Origin: Flavobacterium ustbae
Lineage (GTDB): Bacteria > Bacteroidota > Bacteroidia > Flavobacteriales > Flavobacteriaceae
Assembly: GCF_003946915.1 (NCBI RefSeq)
Contig: NZ_RPOC01000005.1
Coordinates: 1-64,000, forward strand
DNA length: 64,000 nucleotides
Reading direction: 5' to 3'
Under the pieces are notes generated by a model that was not told the origin of the DNA, did not search any database, and saw only the letters and a list, made by a program, of their open reading frames with translations. The translations under genes were made by a program, and so were the position numbers. Shown here piece after piece: positions 18,348-25,898 of the stretch; positions within the stretch are counted from its first letter, which is position 1, and every line of letters begins with the position of its first letter.

Positions 18348-19202
18348 TTATTGTAATTGCGAAAAAAATATAAAAACAACGGCAATTAGCGCTAAAAATA
18401 ATCCCAAAATATTGATTTTAGATAGTTTTTCTTTAAAGAAAAATGCACCAATAAGAGTTCCTAGAATAATTACCCCCATATTCATTCCTGCAAAAACCGT
18501 TGATGGATTTTCTGCAAATGCTTTATGCGCTTTTAAGTAGAATAATATATTTCCGAAGTTGAAAATCCCAACCAATATCCCGAAAGGAATGCTTTTTAAA
18601 ACGAAATTTTCTTTTGCTATAAATAACTTATATATAACTATAAGAATAGAAACAGCAAAAGCAATTAGAAAGACAAAAAACAAAGATGTTGTATAAGGAA
18701 CAACAGTATATAACGCTATTTTCTTGAAAAGAATATCAATAACTCCAAAACCAAGCAGAACTGTTGCGGGATAAATCCATTTGTTTTGTGTATTTTCTGT
18801 AGGTTTTCTTAAGATGAATAAAAGCGCTGTGAAACCAACTAATACCCCAATAATTTTATAGGTATTGAATCCTTCATTAAACAAGAGCCAAGCCGCCAAA
18901 ATCGGAATAAATAATGACAATCTTTGAGCTGCATCTGTTTTTGCAATTCCCATATATTTTATGGAAAGCGCCAAAAACAAAAATAAAATCGGAAGCAAAA
19001 TTCCAACTGAAGTGTAAATTTCTAACGGCGCATTATGATCTAAAGCATTAAGATCTGGCGTAAAAGTAAAGTAACAAAGCGTAATCGCAGCTATATAATT
19101 GAAGGAAATGATTTGTGATGCATTAGCATTATATTTCCTGGAAATCTTGAAAATCACACCAACAATAACACTGCAAAGAATACTTAATACAAGGAATAAC
19201 AT
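18348..19202 (-). CDS. EamA/DMT-family membrane transporter
   Basis: 284 residues with ten hydrophobic segments spread over the whole length in two similar halves (about 1-135 and 145-284), the duplicated EamA fold of drug/metabolite transporters. Typical features are IGVLVGFTALLFILRKP at the end of the first half and MGVIILGTLIGAFFFKEKLSKINILGLFLALIAVVFIF at the end of the second, where the FKEKLS segment precedes the last helix. The substrate is unknown; families with this fold export amino acids, nucleosides or metabolites. Its location upstream of gdh on the same strand could suggest linked nitrogen metabolism, but the terminator and separate promoter between them argue against one operon. 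Confidence 0.85.
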   Translation of the reverse strand: MLFLVLSILCSVIVGVIFKISRKYNANASQIISFNYIAAITLCYFTFTPDLNALDHNAPLEIYTSVGILLPILFLFLALSIKYMGIAKTDAAQRLSLFIPILAAWLLFNEGFNTYKIIGVLVGFTALLFILRKPTENTQNKWIYPATVLLGFGVIDILFKKIALYTVVPYTTSLFFVFLIAFAVSILIVIYKLFIAKENFVLKSIPFGILVGIFNFGNILFYLKAHKAFAENPSTVFAGMNMGVIILGTLIGAFFFKEKLSKINILGLFLALIAVVFIFFSQLQ

Positions 19203-19292
19203 AAATTGATTTTTGGATTGTAAAAGTAAGGTATTAACAGAGAAAATGATTCAACCGGTTTTGAAAAACACACTAGTCCAGGTTACTTTTTA

Positions 19293-19637
19293 TTTAAACA
19301 TATAGGAACATTCCCGATAACTATCGGGATTGCAAAATTAGAAAAGGCGTTTCACTTGTTTAAAATTCACATAGTTGTTTGGGGATGGTTTGTCATCCTG
19401 AGGAACGAAGGATCACACAAGAAGCTCCGAAAAGAAATTTGACCAATCTTTGTCGATTCACGAGTGTGATCCTTCGTTCCTCAGGATGACAAATCTCTCG
19501 CTATGTTTCTAAAAAGCAAACCCGACAGTTTTTAAAAACCTGTCGGGTTTAATACCGAAAAAACTATGTGTTACAAACTAGTTTCTTTCAATTATCTTTT
19601 TTACAAATCTAAAAATCTATGTTTCTATGTGTTTAAA
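19293..19637 (-). mobile_element. MITE-like palindromic element, copy B (inverted relative to A)
   Basis: Read on the minus strand this 345-bp element follows copy A (16099-16483) nearly base by base at both ends: TTTAAACACATAGAAACATA, then GAAAGAAACTAGTTT, a 30-bp inverted repeat with TTTGTCATCCTGAGGAACGA (19389-19418 with 19464-19493, perfect), then GAAACGCCTTTTCTA and the palindrome CCCGATAACTATCGGG (19313-19328). It lacks a segment present in A and has an extra terminator-like hairpin (19518-19550). It carries no gene. Confidence 0.65.
19518..19550 (-). terminator. terminator-like hairpin inside element B
   Basis: AAACCCGACAG (19518-19528) pairs with CTGTCGGGTTT (19540-19550). The minus-strand read-out continues GCTTTTTA. 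It resembles the terminators at 2603 and 19643 in having an AAACCC..GGGTTT stem. It may act as a second terminator behind the MoxR gene. Confidence 0.55.
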
Positions 19638-19642
19638 AAAAC

Positions 19643-19674
19643 AAACCCAACAGACTTTAAAATCCGTTGGGTTT
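19643..19674 (-). terminator. intrinsic terminator of the MoxR/VWA unit
   Basis: Stem AAACCCAAC (19643-19651) with GTTGGGTTT (19666-19674), followed on the minus strand by GTTTTTTTAAAC. It lies 27 bp after the stop codon of the MoxR-like gene. Confidence 0.75.
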
Positions 19675-19700
19675 AATGTAATCTTTAAATCGTAAACAGT

Positions 19701-21164
19701 TTAAAACTTACTGATATAACTTCCGTAAATATCTCTAAACTGATTTCCTTTTGCAAAACGGTCTTTGCTCAGTTTTTTATATTCTACCAATCCCCAAAGA
19801 ATAAATTCTTTCATGAAATACACATCTTCTTTTGCCAATTGAGGCTGGTATTTTTTCAATAAATCATCTAACGGACTTATTTCATCTAAAATACTTTTGT
19901 ATTCTTTATCAGAAGCGTCATCTAATAATTCGAAACCGCTTTCTGCGAAAAACCATTCCACTACATCAGAATAAGGCGTTTTCTCGTCTGGTTTTTCTAA
20001 TTTTTCGATTTTTGGGAAATATTCTGGAAATAAAGTTCGAATGGCAGATCCAATTAGACTTTCAGCCACAACATCAGCTCCCTCCTGCTCTCCTTCATAA
20101 ACCAATTCTACTTTTCCTGTAATCGCTGGAATTATTCCAACAAAATCAGACAAACGTAAAGTCGTTTTATCGGCGCCTGAAATTAAGGCACGGCGTTCTG
20201 CTGTACTAATTAAGTTTTCGAACGCTGTAATGCTCATTCTCGCACTTACACCGCTTTTGTTGTCGATATATTCGCTTTCGCGTGCTTCAAAACTTATTTG
20301 TTCTAAAATATCTCTAGCCAAACTCGGAACATACACAATATCAGTTTGGTTCTGATCCAGTTTCGATTCTTGCTCGGTAATGGTTCTGGCAATCTCGATA
20401 CTTTCTGGATAATGCGTCAAAATCTGCGAACCAATTCTATCTTTCAAAGGCGTTACAATACTTCCTCTATTGGTATAATCTTCTGGATTTGCCGTGAAAA
20501 CAAATTGCATATCTAAAGGCATTCTCAATTTAAATCCACGAATTTGGATATCGCCTTCCTGCAAAATATTAAACAATGCAACTTGAATTCTTGCCTGTAA
20601 ATCAGGTAACTCATTAATCACAAAAATACAGCGATTCGCTCGCGGAATCATTCCAAAATGAATTACACGATCGTCTGCATAAGATAATTTTAAATTTGCA
20701 GCTTTAATCGGGTCAACATCTCCAATCAAATCTGCAACGGTTACGTCTGGCGTTGCTAGTTTTTCAAAGAAACGTTCATTTCTGTGCAACCATGAAATTG
20801 GCGTTTCATCACCTTTCTCAGCAATCAAATCTCTTGCAAAACGAGAAATCGGATTCAACGGATCGTCGTTAATTTCAGAGCCTTCCACAAACGGAATATA
20901 TTCGTCTAATAATTCGACCATCTTACGAGCCAAACGCGTTTTTGCTTGCCCGCGAAGTCCCAATAAATTGATATTGTGACGAGAAAGAATTGCACGTTCT
21001 AATTCTGGAATTACGGTATTTTCAAATCCGTGAACACCTTCAAAAACAGGCTTCCCTGATTTAATTTTTTCACGAAGATTATTACGCAATTCGTCTTTGA
21101 TTGATTTGGTTTTATATCCAGAGGCTTTTAATTGGCCTAATGTTTTTATGTCTAGTAGATTCAT
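19701..21164 (-). CDS. MoxR-like AAA+ ATPase (ChlI-type)
   Basis: 487 residues. The AAA+ core has a Walker A motif in the form GLRGQAKT (69-76), a Walker B-like CIFVINELPDL and a sensor region MQFVFTANPEDYTNRGSIVTPLKDRIGSQILTHYP, as in magnesium-chelatase/MoxR ATPases that act as chaperones with a VWA-domain partner. The partner gene lies upstream on the same strand (21369-22487). Such pairs use ATP to insert metals or remodel complexes. The C-terminal 150 residues (about 335-487) are helical and probably family specific. The gap to the VWA gene is 204 bp and contains a palindrome, so they may be transcribed separately. The target complex is unknown. Confidence 0.85.
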   Translation of the reverse strand: MNLLDIKTLGQLKASGYKTKSIKDELRNNLREKIKSGKPVFEGVHGFENTVIPELERAILSRHNINLLGLRGQAKTRLARKMVELLDEYIPFVEGSEINDDPLNPISRFARDLIAEKGDETPISWLHRNERFFEKLATPDVTVADLIGDVDPIKAANLKLSYADDRVIHFGMIPRANRCIFVINELPDLQARIQVALFNILQEGDIQIRGFKLRMPLDMQFVFTANPEDYTNRGSIVTPLKDRIGSQILTHYPESIEIARTITEQESKLDQNQTDIVYVPSLARDILEQISFEARESEYIDNKSGVSARMSITAFENLISTAERRALISGADKTTLRLSDFVGIIPAITGKVELVYEGEQEGADVVAESLIGSAIRTLFPEYFPKIEKLEKPDEKTPYSDVVEWFFAESGFELLDDASDKEYKSILDEISPLDDLLKKYQPQLAKEDVYFMKEFILWGLVEYKKLSKDRFAKGNQFRDIYGSYISKF

Positions 21165-21253
21165 ATCTAGGTTTATAATTATATTATTTAAATAGTATTG
21201 AATAATTTCTCCCGCAGATTTTGGAGATTTTGCTGATTTATTTTGCTTGTGTT

Positions 21254-21273
21254 AGACGCACTGCAGTGCGTCT
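21254..21273. repeat. perfect 20-bp palindrome related to the 190-965 array
   Basis: AGACGCACTGCAGTGCGTCT is fully self-complementary. The flanking CTCTACG and the downstream CCTCTCTGTTACTTTGTTTC resemble the unit of the array at 190-965 (AGATGCACTGCGGTGCATCT, CTCTACAG, CCTCTGTAACTTTG). It fills most of the gap between the MoxR and VWA genes. Confidence 0.7.
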
Positions 21274-21368
21274 CTACGATTAAGCAATGCGAAAAAACCT
21301 TTGCCTCTCTGTTACTTTGTTTCTTTGTCACTTTCCTTAGCGCCTTTATTCCTCAGAACCTTAGGACC

Positions 21369-22487
21369 TTATTTAACTCTCTTCTTCCTATTTGCTTCGT
21401 AATCCTCAAAAATCATTTCACCCAAACCTTTCAATCCGGTGTAAAATGCTTTTCCTTGATTGGCTTCTGTAAACTGATTCACAAAACGCTGTAGATAGGG
21501 ATCTCGAGCAATCATAAAAGTAGTAATCGGAATATGAAGTTTTCGCGCCTGCTGAGCTTGTGTATAGCATTTATCGACAATATATTCATCGAGTCCATTG
21601 CTGTTCATATAATAGGAACCGTCACGCTCGCGAACGCAGCTCGGTTTTCCGTCCGTAATCATGAAAATCTGTTTGTTGGTATTTCGCTTTCTGCGAAGAA
21701 TGTCCATCGCCAATTGCAAGCCAGCAACTGTATTGGTATGATATGGTCCAACCTGTAAATACGGCAAATCTTTGATCGGAATCGTCCAGGCGTCATTTCC
21801 AAAAACTAAAATATCTAACGTATCTTTTGGGTATCTTGTTGTGATTAATTCAGCTAAAGCCATTGCCACTTTTTTGGCAGGCGTGATTCGGTCTTCGCCG
21901 TATAAAATCATACTGTGGCTTATGTCGATCATCAAAACTGTACTCATTTGCGCTTTGTATTGCGCTTCTTCGACGACCAAATCATTTTCTGTCAATTTAA
22001 AAGCATCAACACCATTATTGATTTGCGCATTTCGGAGACTTTCGGTTAAAGAAATTCTCTCGAGACTGTCTCCAAAATTAAATTCGCGGAATTCTCCAGT
22101 ATGTTCATCGCCATTTCCAGCATGTTTGGTTTTATGATTGCCACTTCCAGAACGTTTTAAATTTCCGAAAATCTGATCTAAAGCTTGCTGACGAATCGCT
22201 CGTTCGGTTTTTGCTGTAATACCAAAACCATTACTGCCATCGCCTTTAACTTCATCTCTAATGTAACCCTTTTTCTTTAGGTCTTCGATAAAATCGTCGA
22301 TTGTATAATTTTCGTCGGTAAGTTTATATTCGTTGTCCAGTTCCCGAAGCCAGTTGATTGCTTCATCAAAATCGCCCGAAGTATGGGTGATCAACTCTTT
22401 AAAAATCGTAAAAAGTTTGTCAAACGGAGACTGAAAAGGAGCTTCGTAAGTCTTAAAATAAAAGCCTTTTTTAAATTCGTTTTTCAT
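21369..22487 (-). CDS. VWA-domain protein, partner of the MoxR-like ATPase
   Basis: 372 residues. The C-terminal half (about 180-372) is a von Willebrand factor type A domain with a complete metal site: DISHS (188-192), HTNT (Thr of the second loop) and TDGKPS (third loop). The N-terminal half is charged and contains a Gly/His-rich linker NLKRSGSGNHKTKHAGNGDE. No signal peptide or membrane segment is present, so the protein is cytosolic. MoxR/VWA pairs form ATP-driven complexes in which the VWA protein binds the client. The ATPase gene follows on the same strand. This version is not the BatA/BatD group because it lacks membrane segments. Confidence 0.85.
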   Translation of the reverse strand: MKNEFKKGFYFKTYEAPFQSPFDKLFTIFKELITHTSGDFDEAINWLRELDNEYKLTDENYTIDDFIEDLKKKGYIRDEVKGDGSNGFGITAKTERAIRQQALDQIFGNLKRSGSGNHKTKHAGNGDEHTGEFREFNFGDSLERISLTESLRNAQINNGVDAFKLTENDLVVEEAQYKAQMSTVLMIDISHSMILYGEDRITPAKKVAMALAELITTRYPKDTLDILVFGNDAWTIPIKDLPYLQVGPYHTNTVAGLQLAMDILRRKRNTNKQIFMITDGKPSCVRERDGSYYMNSNGLDEYIVDKCYTQAQQARKLHIPITTFMIARDPYLQRFVNQFTEANQGKAFYTGLKGLGEMIFEDYEANRKKRVK

Positions 22488-22593
22488 AAATCTAAAATTA
22501 CATCTTTTTGGAATTATGAAAAACGAATCGTTTATTAATTTTTAGTTAAAATATTTAACCAAAATCTCGAGCTAACAGTGTTAGATATAATAA

Positions 22594-22977
22594 TTATTCA
22601 AACTTTCCATCAACATAATACCAAGCTCCATTTTCAAATTTAAAAGTAGAAAATTCGTAGTGAACTTGTGGTTTATTATCTGAATCTAAAAAGTAAGCTT
22701 TGAATTCGACTGTATTTTCACTGAAACTCAAAATTTCCAATTGTTGCCATTTATTCGAAACTGCCCATCTTAATATTTCAGGTTTCGAATAGTATTTTCT
22801 TTCAGAAACATAAGTAGTTTCCATCAGATAATCAGCATTATGAGTTGCATACGCAGAATATCTGGATCGCATTAAAGCTAAAGCTGATGGTGCTTTTTGT
22901 TTTCCGCTTAAATATAAATTACAGCAGTCATCAAAAGGCAATCCTGTATCACAGAAACATTTTTTACTCTCCATCAA
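22594..22977 (-). CDS. YchJ-like SEC-C motif protein
   Basis: 127 residues. The N-terminus carries the SEC-C zinc-binding pattern CFCDTGLPFDDCC (residues 8-20), followed by the conserved ALMRSRYSAYATHNADYLMETTY block of the YchJ (UPF0225) family. The C-terminal half is an NTF2-like beta sheet (VEFKAYFLDS, YEFSTFKFENGAWYYVDG). The biochemical role of the family is not established. The gene overlaps the end of the 77-residue gene before it by 14 bp and is probably translated in tandem with it. Confidence 0.85.
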   Translation of the reverse strand: MMESKKCFCDTGLPFDDCCNLYLSGKQKAPSALALMRSRYSAYATHNADYLMETTYVSERKYYSKPEILRWAVSNKWQQLEILSFSENTVEFKAYFLDSDNKPQVHYEFSTFKFENGAWYYVDGKFE

Positions 22978-23197
22978 GTGGTTCTTCTCCGTTAATCTTT
23001 ACATGAAGCTGATTCAGCAAAACCTGATAACGGGTAATTTCTCTCACTTCTTCGTCTTCTTCAGCAAAATCAATCATTTCATCTAATTTTTCGCTTACTT
23101 CTAGTAATTTATTGTTGGCTTCCCTATCGTTTTTTGCAGCAATTAAATCAATGATTTCTTGTACGTCTGCTTTTAATGTTTCAAATTTTGCGTTCAT
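22964..23197 (-). CDS. small acidic helical protein, unknown
   Basis: 77 residues, rich in Glu, Asp and Lys, predicted to be nearly all helical with heptad-like spacing of Leu, Ile and Val (FETLKADVQEIIDLI, LLEVSEKLDEMIDF). No signal peptide and no known motif are visible. It overlaps the start of the YchJ-like gene, and the two probably form an operon. Unknown function. Confidence 0.6.
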   Translation of the reverse strand: MNAKFETLKADVQEIIDLIAAKNDREANNKLLEVSEKLDEMIDFAEEDEEVREITRYQVLLNQLHVKINGEEPLDGE

Positions 23198-23210
23198 TGT
23201 GTTTTATTCT

Positions 23211-23350
23211 TTTGTTTGCCACGAATTGCACTAATTTTCACTAATTTTTAATTTAGTATTTCTAAAAAATTAATTCGTGTTTTTGCCACAGATTAAAAGG
23301 ATTCAAAAGATTTTTTTTAATAATCTGTGCTAATCTTTTTAATCTGTGGC
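23211..23350. repeat. two successive inverted repeats in a spacer
   Basis: GCCACGAATTGCACTAATTT near 23219 faces AAATTAATTCGTGTTTTTGC near 23268, and GCCACAGATTAAAAGGATT (23285-23303) faces its near complement at 23332-23350 (ends AATCTGTGGC). Both arms belong to the GCCACGAATT / GCCACAGATT family found at 2150-2290, 6026-6143 and 14579-14828. The second hairpin may terminate the transcript of the small gene at 23361-23510. Confidence 0.65.
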
Positions 23351-23360
23351 GAAAATATTT

Positions 23361-23510
23361 TTATTTCTCTTCTTCTTTACTTTCGTTGTATTTTTTTACT
23401 ATTTCTTTAAGCTTTTCTTTTCTTGAAATTTCGGCTTGTTTAGCTTTTGCTTGAGCTTTGTGGAGCTTATCATTATGCTTTTTGATATTTCTTTCGTTAT
23501 TTCTTCCCAT
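23361..23510 (-). CDS. 49-residue Lys-rich helical protein
   Basis: Starts at the ATG 23510, which overlaps the stop codon of the preceding gene as TAATG, so translation is likely coupled. It encodes MGRNNERNIKKHNDKLHKAQ and continues with repeated K, E and A to KKYNESKEEEK and TAA at 23361. The composition predicts a single basic helix or coiled coil. It could bind nucleic acid or ribosomes, but there is no motif to show this. The tight overlap is the best evidence that it is real. Confidence 0.6.
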   Translation of the reverse strand: MGRNNERNIKKHNDKLHKAQAKAKQAEISRKEKLKEIVKKYNESKEEEK

Positions 23511-24064
23511 TACACCTCTCTTTTAATTTGTTCTAACGTTTTTTCTGTAAAAATCAATTCGTTGATGATTTCTTTCCGCAATTCATCAATATCTTCATAA
23601 TCAAAATGTTTTGCCCAATTGGTCAGTTGCTGCAAATTTCGAATTTGTTTTAATCTTTTAGCAGTTTCAAAACTTGTTCTTAAAATTGCTTTTCCATCAT
23701 ATTCTGGATTATTCTTGTGCTCGTAATTGGCAAGATTGTTTTCTAAATCAGCTTTTATATAGTATAACTTTTCTTCGGCATTATCGGGATAAAACTCTTC
23801 CCACTTTGCAAAACCTATCTTTGTTTTAGATTCTCCCGAAGCCTCGGGATCGGGGTTACGGGCAATCAAACGCCACTTACTATTCGCTAGTCTTCCCCAA
23901 TGATTCGAAACGCGGTACATTCCTTCTTCAGTATAATAATAAGTACTTCCTGCTTTGCTTTCAAATTGTTTTTTCAATCCTTGAATTGCATCTGGAAGAA
24001 CCTCACTAAAAGCACAAAACGTATTTTTAAAGGAATTAGGATGTGGCTTAAAATTTTTCTGCAT
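23510..24064 (-). CDS. conserved-looking cytosolic protein, unknown
   Basis: 184 residues from the ATG at 24064 (MQKNFKPHPNSFK); an alternative TTG start lies two codons upstream. No signal peptide. The sequence contains GSTYYYTEEGMYRVSNHWGRLANSKWRLI, a Trp- and Tyr-rich block, then IGFAKWEEFYPDNAEEKLYYIKADLENN and a helical C-terminus. The middle segment resembles small proteins of Bacteroidota with no assigned function. TATATTTG on the minus strand (24068-24075) lies only 3 nt before the ATG, so a leaderless message is possible. It overlaps the 49-residue gene as TAATG. Confidence 0.6.
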   Translation of the reverse strand: MQKNFKPHPNSFKNTFCAFSEVLPDAIQGLKKQFESKAGSTYYYTEEGMYRVSNHWGRLANSKWRLIARNPDPEASGESKTKIGFAKWEEFYPDNAEEKLYYIKADLENNLANYEHKNNPEYDGKAILRTSFETAKRLKQIRNLQQLTNWAKHFDYEDIDELRKEIINELIFTEKTLEQIKREV

Positions 24065-24116
24065 GTGCAAATATACTCAGATTGTACGGAACTCCCTAAA
24101 ACAAACATTAAATGCT

Positions 24117-24124
24117 TACCTTTG
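24117..24124 (+). promoter_or_regulatory. -7 promoter element for the gene at 24150
   Basis: TACCTTTG matches TAnnTTTG exactly and lies 25 bp before the ATG at 24150. The -33 half is not obvious. With the minus-strand element at 24068-24075 it makes this a short divergent promoter region. Confidence 0.6.
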
Positions 24125-24149
24125 CCTTTTAATTTTAAAACAAAAAATC

Positions 24150-24395
24150 ATGTCTAAAGATACAGAGCAAAAAATGCCGCAAAAAGGAGTTTTTACGGGA
24201 ATTATAGAAAAAGATGAAAACAATAATTATTTCTGTGGCGTATATCTTTTAGACTATAAAATGGTTCAGGCTAAATTTAAAGAGGGCGATTGGATTACGA
24301 TTAAATCTATAATCGAAAACCCAAGCGATATGAGCTACAAACAATATCCAAAGAAATCTAGAAACTTCGATAAAGCGAATCATAAACCGAAATAA
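24150..24395 (+). CDS. small protein, unknown function
   Basis: 81 residues (MSKDTEQKMPQKGVFTGIIE...). This ATG was chosen because it lies just behind the TACCTTTG promoter element and an A-rich leader; a frame extension to 24063 crosses that promoter and the divergent gene and is unlikely. The protein is a small beta-type domain with GVFTGIIEKDENNNYFCGVYLLDYKMVQAKFKEGDWITIK, resembling a nucleic-acid-binding or OB-like fold in pattern only, and a basic tail (YKQYPKKSRNFDKANHKPK). No family recognised. Confidence 0.6.
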   Translation: MSKDTEQKMPQKGVFTGIIEKDENNNYFCGVYLLDYKMVQAKFKEGDWITIKSIIENPSDMSYKQYPKKSRNFDKANHKPK

Positions 24396-24444
24396 TTTTT
24401 TGTTTCAGGTTTCATGTTTTTTTAGTTTCAAGTTGCTTGTTGGG

Positions 24445-25015
24445 GGTGTTTTTTTTACCGCAAAGGTCGCTAAGATTTTATTAAGAACCTAAGCAAAATC
24501 TAAATATTAAGTTCGCAAAGCTTTGTGTTGACATGGCTTTGCGAACTTTTCATTTTAATGATTCTCAAATAAAAACTTTGCGCACTCTGCGTAAAAAACT
24601 TTACGTAATTTGTGGTAAATTACTCCACATAACATTTAAGACTGGGTCATTTTTTAACGCAAAGGTCGCTAAGATATTTTATTAAGAGCCTAAGTAGAAT
24701 CTATATATTAAGTTCGCAAAGCTTTGTGTAGACATCGCTTTGCGAACTTTCATTTTTAAATGATTCTCAAAAAAACTTAGCGTACTCTGCGTAAAAACCT
24801 TTGCGCGCTTTGCGATAAATTGCTAAACACAAATTTAGATTCGGAGCATTTTTTACCGCAAAGGTCGCTAAGATATTTTATTTTAGGACTGAGCTAGATC
24901 TATATATTAAGTTCGCAAAGCTTTATTAATACAAAGCTTTGCGAACTTTTCATTTTTAAATGATTCTCAAAAAACTTTGCGCACTCTGCGTAAAAAACTT
25001 GCTCCCGATAGCTAT
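24445..25015. repeat. three tandem copies of a 199-bp unit
   Basis: CAAAGGTCGCTAAGAT begins at 24461, 24660 (as GCAAAGG) and 24859, an exact spacing of 199 bp twice. Each unit contains a hairpin of the form AAGTTCGCAAAGCTTTGTG / CTTTGCGAACTTTTCATTTT, then TGATTCTCAAA and a TTTGCGCACTCTGCGTAAAA block. The third unit diverges near 25003, where CCCGATAGCTATCGGG (25004-25019) interrupts it. No open frame. The hairpin arms also occur in the spacer at 2060-2120. Confidence 0.85.
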
Positions 25016-25118
25016 CGGGATTGCAGTAAAAAAACACTCCACTAAAACAATTAACGTTTTAATAAACCAACTTTACCGATTATTTTTTGCATCAAAACTA
25101 AAAAGTTAAAAAAAAGTG

Positions 25119-25126
25119 TACCTTTG
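25119..25126 (+). promoter_or_regulatory. -7 promoter element for the DnaJ-KTSC gene
   Basis: TACCTTTG matches TAnnTTTG exactly, 70 bp before the ATG at 25197. No TTTG sits at the expected distance upstream, so only the -7 half is supported. Confidence 0.5.
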
Positions 25127-25196
25127 CAAAAAATTTGTCGATTTGAACTAAAACAAAACGATTTCAAACTAATAGACAAGTAGTTACCTTTTATTT

Positions 25197-25637
25197 ATGA
25201 AAAAAATAGTTGAATACCGCAAGTTACTAAACGTAGAAAAAACTGCAGAGTTAAAAGATTTAAAGACAATTTATCGTAATGCGATGAAAGAATCTCATCC
25301 TGATAAATTTGTAGGTGATGACGCTGGTTTAAAAGAAGCAGAAGAAAAAAGCAAAACGATCATCGAAGCTTACCATTTCTTAGTAAGTATTCACCCTGAT
25401 ACTATCAAACTTAATTTACCTGAGTACACAGAAACAATTTCAACTTGTTCTATAACAGATTTTAAATTTGTTGAAGGACGTTTAATTATTGACTTTTCTA
25501 ACGGAAGTGTTTACGAATACATTAGTGTTCCAAAAGCAACTTACGTTAAAATGGTAAATGCAGATTCTCCTGCAAGATTTGCAAAAAGACATATCTTAAA
25601 CGCTTTTACTTGGAGAAAGAAAACAAACCAAGAATAG
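25197..25637 (+). CDS. DnaJ-domain plus KTSC-domain protein
   Basis: 146 residues. The N-terminal J-domain (about 4-65) has the invariant HPD at 34-36 (KESHPDKF), the loop that stimulates Hsp70 ATPase. The C-terminal half (about 80-140) matches the KTSC domain: TDFKFVEGRLIIDFSNGSVYEYISVPKATYVKMVNADSPARF. KTSC domains occur alone or beside lysyl-tRNA synthetase-like and other enzymes and have no settled function. No signal peptide. It would be a cytosolic co-chaperone that may bring DnaK to a KTSC ligand. It stands alone between its own promoter and a strong terminator. Confidence 0.85.
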   Translation: MKKIVEYRKLLNVEKTAELKDLKTIYRNAMKESHPDKFVGDDAGLKEAEEKSKTIIEAYHFLVSIHPDTIKLNLPEYTETISTCSITDFKFVEGRLIIDFSNGSVYEYISVPKATYVKMVNADSPARFAKRHILNAFTWRKKTNQE

Positions 25638-25657
25638 TTTTTACTACTAAATTTTAT

Positions 25658-25690
25658 AAAAAAGCACTCCATTAAACGAGTGCTTTTTTT
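25658..25690 (+). terminator. intrinsic terminator of the DnaJ-KTSC gene
   Basis: Stem AAAAAAGCACTC (25658-25669) with GAGTGCTTTTTT (25678-25689), loop of 8, followed by T. It lies 20 bp beyond the stop codon. Confidence 0.9.
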
Positions 25691-25856
25691 ATGCTCAAAA
25701 TTCAAATATTTGAACACAGATCGTTTAAATAAGTTTCCTATTAAGATCTTTTGATCAAATTAAGCCAACAAACACGCTGATTTTAGGCATTTTAAAGCAA
25801 AAAAAACTATAACAAAATTTTAGGCAGCAAAATTCTGTATGTTTTATATTTTTAGA

Positions 25857-25864
25857 TACTTTTG
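25857..25864 (+). promoter_or_regulatory. -7 promoter element of the TlpA-like gene
   Basis: TACTTTTG fits TAnnTTTG exactly and lies 34 bp before the ATG at 25899. The upstream -33 half is degenerate. Confidence 0.55.
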
Positions 25865-25898
25865 TTGCACAAATCAATTAACTAATTAATTTTTTATA

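Noticed and set aside
19701..22487. BatABCDE-type aerotolerance operon
   Set aside because: Only the ATPase and one soluble VWA protein are present; the membrane VWA proteins and the TPR and BatD genes are not.
24063..24149. Start of the 81-residue gene at 24063
   Set aside because: It would cross the TACCTTTG promoter and the divergent gene start; the ATG at 24150 lies just behind the promoter.
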